A DNA stretch of 37,272 bases from Clostridia bacterium (GTDB lineage: Bacteria > Bacillota > Clostridia > Oscillospirales > CAG-272). The DNA lies in the NCBI GenBank assembly GCA_017522905.1, contig JAFWXY010000065.1, positions 1-37,272 on the forward strand, given 5' to 3'. A program made the position numbers and the translations under genes. How positions within the stretch are numbered: the first letter of the stretch is position 1; the number at the start of each line of letters is the position of its first letter. Below, in pieces: positions 26,485 to 33,571 of the stretch. The notes under the pieces were generated by a model that saw only the letters and a list, made by a program, of their open reading frames with translations, was not told the origin of the DNA and searched no databases.

Positions 26485-27552
26485 ATGAAAAATGAGGTTT
26501 CCAAAAGAGAAGAAACTCGAGTGCTGTATGAGCCGCCCGAGCCATTATTTCCCGACCTGCCGCCGAAAAGTCCGAGAGTGTTTTGGTTAAGACTTGCGGC
26601 TTTTGCGACCCTTGCCTTGATCATTATTTTTGTGTGGATAACTGCGGTGTCTGCGGGCAACGAGGAAAACGAGACGCAATTTACAGGGACCGAGCCCCAA
26701 AACAAAACCGAGATCACGGAAAGCGAGCGCGAGAGCACGGAGACGGAGGAGCCTGTTGATAAAGAGACTCAAACGGAAACAAACGAAGAGCTGACTGCCG
26801 AGCAAACCGAAAATGAAATCGGGACTGAAACAGACAACACACCGCAAATGGATTTTGTCGAGTCGGACCTGTCACTTGCGGAGAGGGGAGACGCCTACAT
26901 AGTCAACTATACCGAAAAGGCCGTCGGGATCGCGGAGCTTTTGGATCGCGGATTTGTAGACTGTGAGGAGAAAAACAGTCCTTCTCCCATTGTGATGATA
27001 CTTCATACTCACACATCGGAGGCTTATTACAAAAGTGAAAATAAATATCTTGGAGGGGTCATCTCAGTGGGCGATGCTTTGAGCAGAAGGCTCAATGCCT
27101 TGGGGCTGACGGCGATACATTGCACGGTCATTCACGACGACGGAGAGGGAAATGCATACATTGCCGCCGGGGAAACAATAAAAATGATGCTAAAGGTGTA
27201 TCCCTCGATAAAATACGTCATAGACCTGCATCGGATGGAGCTTGAGAGTGACGGAGTGCCGGTCAAAACCGTTTCCACGGAAGGCTTGGCACAGATACGA
27301 CTGACGGTCAGTGCGGACGGGGCTGGATGGCAGGAGAATCTTTCACTTGCGCTTTCTGTCAGGCAGAAGCTAAATGAGAACGGGACGCGTCTTTGTATGC
27401 CTCCGACACTATCGCCAAGCAGATATAACAGCGACTTACCGGAATATTACCTGATGGTTGACGTGGGTGCAACGGGGAACACGGTAAGAGAGGCGACCTT
27501 CGCCGCGGAGAGATTGGCGGAGGCAATATATGACACGGTGATAAAAAGATAA
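26485..27552 (+). CDS. spoIIP: SpoIIP-like sporulation amidase, diverged
   Basis: SpoIIP is a membrane-anchored cell-wall hydrolase acting with SpoIID in forespore engulfment. The 355-residue protein has a short cytoplasmic part, one helix (about 33-56), a Glu/Thr-rich linker to ~120 and the catalytic domain. ILHTHTSEAYY puts H174, H176 and E179 in the family zinc motif. YVIDLHRMEL (H249) matches the conserved DLHRD block but has Met for the Asp at position 251. LMVDVGATGNT (D326) matches the EVG..NT block with Asp for Glu. So family membership is clear but activity is not. No gpr gene is adjacent. AGGGAGG lies 7 bases before the ATG. Confidence 0.82.
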   Translation: MKNEVSKREETRVLYEPPEPLFPDLPPKSPRVFWLRLAAFATLALIIIFVWITAVSAGNEENETQFTGTEPQNKTEITESERESTETEEPVDKETQTETNEELTAEQTENEIGTETDNTPQMDFVESDLSLAERGDAYIVNYTEKAVGIAELLDRGFVDCEEKNSPSPIVMILHTHTSEAYYKSENKYLGGVISVGDALSRRLNALGLTAIHCTVIHDDGEGNAYIAAGETIKMMLKVYPSIKYVIDLHRMELESDGVPVKTVSTEGLAQIRLTVSADGAGWQENLSLALSVRQKLNENGTRLCMPPTLSPSRYNSDLPEYYLMVDVGATGNTVREATFAAERLAEAIYDTVIKR

Positions 27553-27568
27553 AGAAGGTAAAAAAGAA

Positions 27569-27605
27569 GCACGACCTCAAATGCAGTGAGGTCGTGCAAT
27601 TTTTA
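27569..27605. terminator. Terminator between spoIIP-like gene and small membrane protein
   Basis: An 11-base-pair perfect stem GCACGACCTCA/TGAGGTCGTGC with a seven-base loop, then AATTTTT. An A-rich stretch lies on its other side, so it can serve both converging genes. Confidence 0.9.
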
Positions 27606-27632
27606 TGGAATGCTCCAAACGGGACGATAGTA

Positions 27633-27950
27633 TTAGCTTTTAGCCATGGGCTTGAAGACACTTTTCAAGGTAACGTATTCAAGAAGGGAGATGACAGCGC
27701 AGAGAGCTATGCCGAAAAACCAGGAAAGCGCGCCGCTCTCTATGCCGCCGATAACTCCGAAGAATGCCACGAAGAGCGCGAAGACAGCGATAGTCTTTTC
27801 AAGCTTGATTGCAGCAGAGCAGGTAACAAGACCGATGACAGCGCAGATAAAGGATATAAGTCCGTCGCCAAGCTGCTTGTCGGCGTACTCTCTTGCTCTT
27901 GTATTTTCATTATATCTTACGTTGCCCAAATTTTCGGAATAAGCGTTCAT
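27633..27950 (-). CDS. Small three-helix membrane protein, divergent to the S24 repressor
   Basis: I do not recognise this 105-residue protein. A polar N-terminus of ~29 residues with NTRAREYADKQLGDG is followed by three predicted helices (about 30-49, 53-70 and 75-95) and a short basic tail. The ATG at 27950 has GGAGGT 5 bases upstream; an ATG at 27971 adds seven residues with no better site. The promoter is a perfect sigma-A consensus, so expression should be strong unless repressed. It is divergent from an XRE/S24 repressor gene, and repeated ACGGAA boxes lie in the shared spacer. It may be a target of that repressor. Confidence 0.78.
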   Translation of the reverse strand: MNAYSENLGNVRYNENTRAREYADKQLGDGLISFICAVIGLVTCSAAIKLEKTIAVFALFVAFFGVIGGIESGALSWFFGIALCAVISLLEYVTLKSVFKPMAKS

Positions 27951-28043
27951 ATTTACCTCCGCATATTGCAAGATGAAATCAAATCAATTCTTAACTCGGA
28001 AAAACTTGCCTTGAAATTGCTTGAATTTTCCTTTTGTGATGTT

Positions 28044-28072
28044 ATTATAGCACCAAAAACGGAACTTGTCAA
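28044..28072 (-). promoter_or_regulatory. Perfect-consensus promoter of the small membrane protein
   Basis: On the minus strand: TTGACA, 17 bases, TATAAT, with TGC before the -10. Both hexamers are perfect. The spacer holds an ACGGAA box at 28059-28064, well placed for repression. Confidence 0.93.
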
Positions 28073-28170
28073 CACTTTTTGTGAAAAAATACGAAAAACT
28101 TTTCAAAATACGGAAAAATATTCAGAAAACCCCTTTACAAAACGGAAAAATCGTGCTATAATAATTCCGT
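28059..28170. promoter_or_regulatory. Candidate operator: ACGGAA boxes between the divergent promoters
   Basis: ACGGAA occurs at 28059-28064, 28110-28115 and 28142-28147, and its reverse complement TTCCGT at 28165-28170. The last two form an inverted repeat flanking the -10 of the repressor promoter, and the first lies in the spacer of the opposite promoter. ACGGAAAAAT is shared by the copies at 28110 and 28142. A repressor binding all of these would control both genes. The binding protein is inferred to be the adjacent S24 repressor. Confidence 0.5.
28134..28162 (+). promoter_or_regulatory. Promoter of the XRE/S24 repressor gene
   Basis: TTTACA, 17 bases, TATAAT, with TGC before the -10. 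The predicted transcript starts near 28169, so the ATG at 28169 cannot be the translation start. Confidence 0.9.
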
Positions 28171-28231
28171 GAAAGGAAAACTGACGCGGAAACGGTTTTC
28201 TTTCGAAAATTATAGGCGAGGTATTTTAAAT

Positions 28232-29032
28232 ATGGAATACACCTACATCGACAGAATAAAAAAGATAAAAAGCGAGAAGAAGATCACCAACGACCGTCTT
28301 TCCGAGATGACCGAGATACCACTCGGCACGCTCTCGAAGATATTGGCGGGAATCAGCGATTCGCCCAAGCTTTCCAACATCGTGGCTATCTGCGCCGCGC
28401 TTGAATGCTCTGTGGATTATATCTTGACGGGTATCCCTGAGAATACCAACAATTATACTTTAAATGAGAGCGAGATGGACCTCATTGAGAATTACCGCAA
28501 GCTTGACGAGCATAGCCGTGAGCTTGTGTCGATGGTCATCTCCAAGGAGTCGGAGCGCAAGGCTGTTGTAAATAACAATGATAGATTCTTCTCGGGAAAG
28601 AAGAGTGCAGGAATGGGAGCTATCATTCGTACAAGCGCTATGAAGAGCGCGGCAGGACTCTCCCGCAGAAGTATAAGCCTTTACGACTTTCCCGTGTCTG
28701 CGGGAACAGGTGTCTATCTTTTTGAGACCGAGGCTACCTCGATAAACATTCCCGACAATCAGGAGACCGCGCTTGCGGACTACGCGCTTCGCATAAAGGG
28801 CAACAGTATGGAGCCCAAGTACCGCGACGGTGACGTTCTGCTTGTTGAGGAGTGCGATTCGGTCGAGTACGGTGAGCTTGGAATCTTCATGCTTGACGGC
28901 GAGGGATATTTCAAGAAGTTCGGCGGCGATAGACTTATTTCGCTCAATCCCGAATACAATGACATTCTTCTTAAAAACTTTGGCGAGGTTGCCTGCTGCG
29001 GCCGCGTGGTTGGAAAGCTTAAGAGGAAATAA
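28232..29032 (+). CDS. XRE-family repressor with S24 (LexA/cI-like) peptidase domain
   Basis: A 266-residue regulator. The N-terminal helix-turn-helix covers about residues 5-66 (TNDRLSEMTEIPLGTLSKIL and the following ALECSVDYIL). The C-terminal S24 domain has A157-G158 in SAGTG, the likely self-cleavage site, the Ser192 nucleophile in KGNSMEPKYRDGD and the general base Lys228 in GYFKKF. LexA and cI proteins with this set self-cleave with RecA after DNA damage, and some S24 regulators respond to other signals. The ATG at 28232 has GAGGT 9 bases upstream; the in-frame ATG at 28169 coincides with the transcript start. No phage genes are near. Confidence 0.9.
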   Translation: MEYTYIDRIKKIKSEKKITNDRLSEMTEIPLGTLSKILAGISDSPKLSNIVAICAALECSVDYILTGIPENTNNYTLNESEMDLIENYRKLDEHSRELVSMVISKESERKAVVNNNDRFFSGKKSAGMGAIIRTSAMKSAAGLSRRSISLYDFPVSAGTGVYLFETEATSINIPDNQETALADYALRIKGNSMEPKYRDGDVLLVEECDSVEYGELGIFMLDGEGYFKKFGGDRLISLNPEYNDILLKNFGEVACCGRVVGKLKRK

Positions 29033-29043
29033 ACGGGTAAATC

Positions 29044-29082
29044 AAAAAAAGAGCAAACGTAAAATTCGTTTGCTCTTTTTTT
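29044..29082. terminator. Bidirectional terminator after the repressor gene
   Basis: GAGCAAACG pairs with CGTTTGCTC over nine bases with a seven-base loop. Seven A precede and seven T follow, so it works equally well on both strands. It separates the repressor from the converging SGNH gene. Confidence 0.94.
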
Positions 29083-29089
29083 GTGTGCT

Positions 29090-29788
29090 TTATTTGTTTT
29101 CAAGCGCCCACGCGGAAAGCTGTCTTTCTATCGCGGGGGTTATCTCGCGCGTCAGGACCTCGTAGCCCTGCGCGGTCAGATGTCCGCCGTCGGTGGTGTA
29201 TTCGTCGTAAATCTCACCGTCCTCAAGATTCAGAAGCGGGGAATACAGATCTACGTATTCAAAGGAATACTTTTCTGCGAGGAGCTTGATCTTGACGTTG
29301 TTGTACGCGGCGATCTGATTGTTCTTACCCCAATGCTCGCCGCCCATTGACGTCAGCGAGAGGAGAATTATCCTGGTGTTGGGGAGATTTTCCACAAAAC
29401 CCCGAAGGATATTCTCGTAGTTCTCCATCATAGTATCGAAGTTGTTTGCGCCGATAAGCATTACGGCGACCTTGGGCTTGAGGTCGTATACCGACGCCTT
29501 GAGTCTGCCCTCAAGATCGAGGGTCGTATCTCCACCGATGCCGCGGTTGCTGACAGTGTATTGGGGGTAATATGCCGCGACGTCGTAGCCGTCGGTCAGG
29601 CTATCGCCGAGAAAAGCGACGTCGACCTCATTGTCGGCGTATTGCGCATTTTCGCTCTCGAATATGGCCATTTTATTGGCGCGGTACTCCGCGACCTTTT
29701 CTGCCCACTCGTCCTCCTCGCTTTTACAGGAGCAAAGGGAAAATGCAAGCAGGATCAAGGACATTAAAAGTGATATAGCTTTTTTCAT
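29090..29788 (-). CDS. SGNH/GDSL-type esterase lipoprotein
   Basis: A 232-residue exported hydrolase. The N-terminus is a signal peptide ending in LCSC, a plausible lipobox with Cys21. The SGNH blocks are FLGDSLTDG (nucleophile Ser63), a glycine in RGIGGDTT, Asn in LIGANNF and DGGHLTAQGY (D200 and H203 of the triad). Such lipoproteins often remove acetyl groups from cell-surface sugars, but the substrate is unknown. The ATG at 29788 has GGAGG 6 bases upstream. It starts 19 bases after the phosphatase gene and shares its promoter. A bidirectional terminator follows. Confidence 0.9.
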   Translation of the reverse strand: MKKAISLLMSLILLAFSLCSCKSEEDEWAEKVAEYRANKMAIFESENAQYADNEVDVAFLGDSLTDGYDVAAYYPQYTVSNRGIGGDTTLDLEGRLKASVYDLKPKVAVMLIGANNFDTMMENYENILRGFVENLPNTRIILLSLTSMGGEHWGKNNQIAAYNNVKIKLLAEKYSFEYVDLYSPLLNLEDGEIYDEYTTDGGHLTAQGYEVLTREITPAIERQLSAWALENK

Positions 29789-29807
29789 TTCAAACCTCCG
29801 GAAAGAG

Positions 29808-30269
29808 TCAGATTTTGTTCTCTGTAAGCTCATCTAAAAGGCATGCGCAGCCCTCGAATATATCGCGGTAGGTTATGCCGAATTCACCGGTGAACCACGG
29901 GTCGGCAACGTCGCCGCCGCGCGGCGTGTAGTCCATGAGCTTCTTGACCTTGTTTTCGGGGTCGGAGCCGATTATTTTCATCATATTACGGACGTTCATT
30001 GAGTCCATGGGGATAAGCAGATCGTATTCGCCGTAATCGGCGCGCGTCATTTGCACCGCATACTTGCCGCTGGTGTCGATTCCATGGCGCGCAAGCTCGG
30101 CGCGAGCCGGGGGATATACGGGATTGCCAAGCTCCTCGCGGCTTGTGGCAGAGGACGCGACGTAAAATTCGCCCTCAAGCCCTCTCTCGCAAAGCATTTT
30201 CTTAAATATAAATTCCGCCATTGGACTGCGGCAAATGTTACCGTGGCAGACAAACATGATTTTCTTCAT
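29808..30269 (-). CDS. Low-molecular-weight protein tyrosine phosphatase
   Basis: A 153-residue LMW-PTP. The P-loop VCHGNICRSP gives Cys8 and Arg14 (CX5R), and ADPWF supplies the general acid Asp123. The rest is the usual small alpha/beta fold. These enzymes in Bacillota often act on tyrosine-phosphorylated regulators of surface polysaccharide; no kinase gene is in the window. The arsenate-reductase relatives are less likely because they carry extra cysteines near the C-terminus. I start at the ATG at 30269, with GAGGT 5 bases upstream; the frame continues up to 30401 but without a start that fits. First gene of an operon with the SGNH lipoprotein. Confidence 0.93.
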   Translation of the reverse strand: MKKIMFVCHGNICRSPMAEFIFKKMLCERGLEGEFYVASSATSREELGNPVYPPARAELARHGIDTSGKYAVQMTRADYGEYDLLIPMDSMNVRNMMKIIGSDPENKVKKLMDYTPRGGDVADPWFTGEFGITYRDIFEGCACLLDELTENKI

Positions 30270-30299
30270 TTTGCACCTCTTTTGCGTGTGATTGACTTG

Positions 30300-30328
30300 A
30301 TTATACACGATTGAGCAGCGAAAGTCAA
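30300..30328 (-). promoter_or_regulatory. Promoter of the phosphatase-SGNH operon
   Basis: On the minus strand: TTGACT, 17 bases, TATAAT. About 30 bases upstream of the phosphatase ATG. It faces away from the leuS T-box promoter. Confidence 0.9.
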
Positions 30329-30378
30329 GATGCGGAACAATATGTTGTGTCACAGGCGAAAATCTTTGTAAAAAACCC

Positions 30379-30407
30379 TTGACAAAAGTATTTTTATACA
30401 TTATAAT
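30379..30407 (+). promoter_or_regulatory. Perfect-consensus promoter of the leuS T-box transcript
   Basis: TTGACA, 17 bases, TATAAT. Drives the T-box leader beginning near 30414. Confidence 0.93.
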
Positions 30408-30413
30408 ATTAAT

Positions 30414-30655
30414 GTTGTTTTCTAAATGCTATGAAAAGGACAGAGAATAGATGCGCGCGCAAAGAGAGGCGTCGGTTGGTGTAAGACGTCGGGCAATTTG
30501 TTCTTACTCACCTTGGAGCAGACCCCGCGAAAGTGTAGTGGGGTACGGTCAATCCGCCGTTATCGGACAGAGTGGCATTCCTTTGAATGCAATTTGAGTG
30601 GTACCGCGGAGCTGTCTTCGTCTCAAGTTTTTGAGATGGGGGCTTTTTGTTTTTA
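30414..30655 (+). ncRNA. Leu T-box leader of leuS
   Basis: A T-box riboswitch. AGAGAG and GGTTGGTGTAAG at about 30462-30485 mark Stem I. The T-box core TGGTACCGCG is at 30599-30608. A candidate specifier CTC (Leu) is at 30507-30509, ten bases from the end of GGAGC, the same offset as TTC in the pheS leader. The terminator hairpin (TCTCAA/TTGAGA core with outer AGC/GCT) ends in a T run at about 30652. Uncharged tRNA-Leu should turn on leuS. Confidence 0.93.
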
Positions 30656-30730
30656 TTGCGAGAATACCGCTTGCATAACTTTGAAAATCATTAAAATAGC
30701 AAGACCACAGGTTTTGCAAAGAGGTTAAAT

Positions 30731-33139
30731 ATGAAATACGATTTTTTGTCAATTGAAAAGAAGTGGCAGGATAAGTGGGATGCTGCTCACGTTTTTGAGG
30801 CTCAGGATGGCTCCGAAAAGCCCAAATTCTTCGCTCTCGTCGAGTTTCCCTATCCCTCGGGCGCAGGAATGCACGTAGGACACATCAAGGCTTATTCCGG
30901 TCTTGAGGTCGTCAGCAGAAAGAGAAGGATGCAGGGATATAACGTTCTTTTCCCGATCGGCTTTGACGCCTTCGGTCTTCCCACCGAGAACTCTGCTATA
31001 AAGTACAACACACACCCGAGAATCCTGACCGATAGAAATATCGAGAAGTTCTCCCAGCAGCTTAAGCGCGTAGGCTTCTCCTTTGACTGGACTCGCGTTA
31101 TTGACACAACCGACGAGGATTACTACCGCTGGACACAGCATATCTTCGTTGAAATGTTCAATAAGGGTCTTGCATTCAGAGACACCGCGCTTGTAAACTA
31201 CTGCCCCCACTGTAAGGTAGTCCTCTCCAACGAGGATAGCCAGGGCGGTAAGTGTGATATCTGCCATAACGATATCGTTCAGAAGTCCAAGGACGTATGG
31301 TATCTCCGTATAACAAAGTATGCTGACAGGCTCCTTCAGGGACTTGATAGCGTTGACTATCTCCCCCAGGTAAAGCAGCAGCAGGTAAACTGGATAGGTA
31401 AGTCCACGGGTGCTTTCGTTAATTTCTCGGTCAAGGGCGCAGACGAGGGCGAGATGCTCCGCATCTACACAACAAGACCCGATACCTTGTTCGGAGTAAC
31501 CTTCATGGTAATCGCTCCCGAGCATCCTCTCATTGAGAAGTACAGAGACCGCATCACTAACATTGATGCGCTTGATGAATATAAGACCGAGTGCGCTAAG
31601 AAGACCGAGTTCCAGAGAACACAGCTCGTCAAGGAAAAGACGGGTGTTAAGATCGAGGGCATCTGCGGCATCAATCCTGTAAACGGCAAGGAGATCCCGA
31701 TCTACACCGCAGACTACGTAATGATGGGCTACGGAACAGGCGCAATTATGGCGGTTCCCGCACACGATGAGCGTGACTACGACTTCGCAAAGAAGTTTGG
31801 TATAGATATAATTGAAGTAATCAAGGGCGGAAATATCGAGGAGGCGGCATATACCGGTGACGGCGATATGGTCAACTCTGATTTCCTTGACGGATTTACA
31901 AACAAGAAGGACTCCATCAAGAGAATGATCGAGGTCCTTGAGGAAAAGGGCATCGGCGAAGAGGGCGTTCAGTACAAGATGAAGGACTGGGCGTTCAACC
32001 GTCAGAGATATTGGGGCGAGCCTATCCCGATCGTTCATTGTCCTACTTGCGGAATGGTAGCACTCCCCGAAAGTGAGCTTCCCCTGAGACTTCCCGCAGT
32101 TGAGAACTTTGAGCCCGGCGAGGGTGGCGAGAGCCCTCTTGCGAAGATCGAAAGCTTTGTAAACTGCAAGTGCCCCAAGTGCGGCGGTGATGCAAAGAGA
32201 GAGACCGACACAATGCCCCAGTGGGCAGGATCGTCCTGGTATTTCCTCCGCTATATCGACCCCAAGAACGATAAGGCGATCGCAGACCCCGAAAAGCTCA
32301 ACTATTGGATGCCTGTTGACTGGTATAACGGCGGTATGGAGCACGTAACAAGACACATGATCTACTCCCGCTTCTGGCACAAGTTCCTTTACGACATGGG
32401 CGAGGTTAATACAGAGGAGCCTTACGCAAAGAGAACCGCACAGGGACTTATTCTCGGTCCCGACGGTGAGAAAATGTCAAAGTCCAAGGGTAACGTCGTT
32501 GACCCCAACGAGGTAGTTGACCAGTACGGTGCGGACGTTCTCCGTACCTATATCCTCTTTATGGGTGACTACGGCGCGGCTGCTCCTTGGTCTGATAGCT
32601 CTGTTAAGGGCTGTAAGAGATTTATCGAGCGTGTTTGTGACCTCAAGACCATAATTCAGGGCAAGGGTGAGACTGAAAAGCTTACAAGCGCGTTCCATAA
32701 GACGATCAAGAAGGTAAGCAATGATATCGAGGATATGAAGTTCAACACCGCTATCGCGGCAATGATGGGACTTCTCAACGAGATCTTTGAGGTTGGTCAG
32801 CTCACAGTTGACGAGTTTAAGATCTTTATTCGCTTGCTCTGTCCTATCGCACCTCACATTTGCGAGGAGCTCTGGGAGGAGATTGGCGGAAACGGACTCT
32901 GCTCACTTGCAGAGTGGCCTAGCTACGATGAGGCAAAGACGGTTGATTCTACAGTTGAGGTCGCGGTTCAGGTTAACGGTAAGCTCAAGGGAACTGTAAT
33001 GCTCGCGCTCAATGCAGATAAGGATACAGCGCTCTCTGTTGCAAAGGCGGACGCAAAGGTTGCTTCGGCAATCGAAGGCAAGACGGTTGTCAAGGAGATC
33101 GTTATTCCCAACAAGATAATTAACATCGTTGTAAAATAA
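30731..33139 (+). CDS. leuS: Leucine--tRNA ligase
   Basis: A class I synthetase of 802 residues. FPYPSGAGMHVGH holds the HIGH variant (48-51). A zinc-like insertion has CPHC...CDIC. The editing domain has TTRPDTLFG and an AVPAHDERDYDFA block. A later CPTCG/CPKCG pair and EKMSKSKGN (581-585) precede the anticodon-binding helices. It is the only gene controlled by the Leu T-box upstream; AGAGGT precedes the ATG. No terminator separates it from rpsU, so some rpsU message may come from read-through. Confidence 0.97.
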   Translation: MKYDFLSIEKKWQDKWDAAHVFEAQDGSEKPKFFALVEFPYPSGAGMHVGHIKAYSGLEVVSRKRRMQGYNVLFPIGFDAFGLPTENSAIKYNTHPRILTDRNIEKFSQQLKRVGFSFDWTRVIDTTDEDYYRWTQHIFVEMFNKGLAFRDTALVNYCPHCKVVLSNEDSQGGKCDICHNDIVQKSKDVWYLRITKYADRLLQGLDSVDYLPQVKQQQVNWIGKSTGAFVNFSVKGADEGEMLRIYTTRPDTLFGVTFMVIAPEHPLIEKYRDRITNIDALDEYKTECAKKTEFQRTQLVKEKTGVKIEGICGINPVNGKEIPIYTADYVMMGYGTGAIMAVPAHDERDYDFAKKFGIDIIEVIKGGNIEEAAYTGDGDMVNSDFLDGFTNKKDSIKRMIEVLEEKGIGEEGVQYKMKDWAFNRQRYWGEPIPIVHCPTCGMVALPESELPLRLPAVENFEPGEGGESPLAKIESFVNCKCPKCGGDAKRETDTMPQWAGSSWYFLRYIDPKNDKAIADPEKLNYWMPVDWYNGGMEHVTRHMIYSRFWHKFLYDMGEVNTEEPYAKRTAQGLILGPDGEKMSKSKGNVVDPNEVVDQYGADVLRTYILFMGDYGAAAPWSDSSVKGCKRFIERVCDLKTIIQGKGETEKLTSAFHKTIKKVSNDIEDMKFNTAIAAMMGLLNEIFEVGQLTVDEFKIFIRLLCPIAPHICEELWEEIGGNGLCSLAEWPSYDEAKTVDSTVEVAVQVNGKLKGTVMLALNADKDTALSVAKADAKVASAIEGKTVVKEIVIPNKIINIVVK

Positions 33140-33163
33140 TTTCAAAAATTTGTTAAGATTATA

Positions 33164-33192
33164 TTGACAAATCACATTAAATGGTGTATAAT
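33164..33192 (+). promoter_or_regulatory. Perfect-consensus promoter of rpsU
   Basis: TTGACA, 17 bases, TATAAT, with GGTG before the -10. It starts 25 bases after the leuS stop. Confidence 0.93.
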
Positions 33193-33203
33193 ACTCGAGT
33201 ATG

Positions 33204-33219
33204 TGTGAGAAATCTCACA
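33204..33219 (+). promoter_or_regulatory. 5'-end hairpin of the rpsU message
   Basis: TGTGAGA and TCTCACA can pair perfectly over five to seven bases, depending on loop size. It lies only about 5 bases after the expected transcript start near 33199. A 5'-end hairpin can stabilise a message or act in autoregulation; neither is shown. Confidence 0.45.
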
Positions 33220-33254
33220 TAAAACTTTTCAGAGCGAGGGGAGGGAAAAAGAAA

Positions 33255-33431
33255 ATGGCAGAAGTTAAAGTAAAAGATGGCGAGTCTCTTGACAGCGCGC
33301 TCCGTCGCTTTAAGCGTCAGTGTGCTCGTTCGGGAATCCTTACCGAGCTTCGTAAGAGAGAGCACTACGAGAAGCCCAGCGTAAAGCGTAAGAAGAAGTC
33401 TGAGGCTGCACGCAAGAGAAAGTTCAAATAA
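33255..33431 (+). CDS. rpsU: 30S ribosomal protein S21
   Basis: A 58-residue basic protein: [20 protein letters not shown] matches the bS21 opening, followed by [20 protein letters not shown] and a lysine/arginine tail. S21 sits on the 30S platform near the 16S 3' end and takes part in initiation. I start at the ATG at 33255; the open frame upstream contains the hairpin and is unlikely to be translated. A GGGGAGGG stretch ends 9 bases before. The gene has its own strong promoter and terminator. Confidence 0.96.
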   Translation: MAEVKVKDGESLDSALRRFKRQCARSGILTELRKREHYEKPSVKRKKKSEAARKRKFK

Positions 33432-33442
33432 TCTCAAAAAAC

Positions 33443-33475
33443 ATCGGCAAGCTACGGCTTGCCGATATTTTTTTG
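33443..33475 (+). terminator. Terminator of rpsU
   Basis: ATCGGCAAGC pairs with GCTTGCCGAT over ten bases with a four-base loop, then a T run. Confidence 0.93.
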
Positions 33476-33494
33476 TCCTTTTATCCAAAACGCC

Positions 33495-33537
33495 AAAAGC
33501 CGCATTTTTGCCCCAAATAGGTAAAAATACGGCTTTT
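33495..33537. terminator. Second hairpin, likely terminator of the M20 peptidase gene
   Basis: AAAAGCCG pairs with CGGCTTTT; after one mismatch, ATTTTT pairs with AAAAAT. The T tail is better on the plus strand (five T), so it may back up the rpsU terminator as well as end the converging peptidase transcript. Confidence 0.7.
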
Positions 33538-33571
33538 TATAAAACAAAATGTTGTAAAATAAACTAACAAT

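Noticed and set aside
27606-29043. Prophage or integrative element remnant
   Set aside because: An S24 repressor suggests a phage switch, but no integrase, structural, replication or attachment sequence is nearby.
29808-30269. Arsenate reductase (ArsC) in place of tyrosine phosphatase
   Set aside because: The CX5R loop and DPWF fit LMW-PTP, the additional ArsC cysteine pair is absent and no ars genes are near.
30749-32380. Long open frame of 543 codons antisense to leuS
   Set aside because: LeuRS on the other strand has complete motifs. The antisense frame has no ribosome site and no recognisable domain; it results from the codon bias of leuS.
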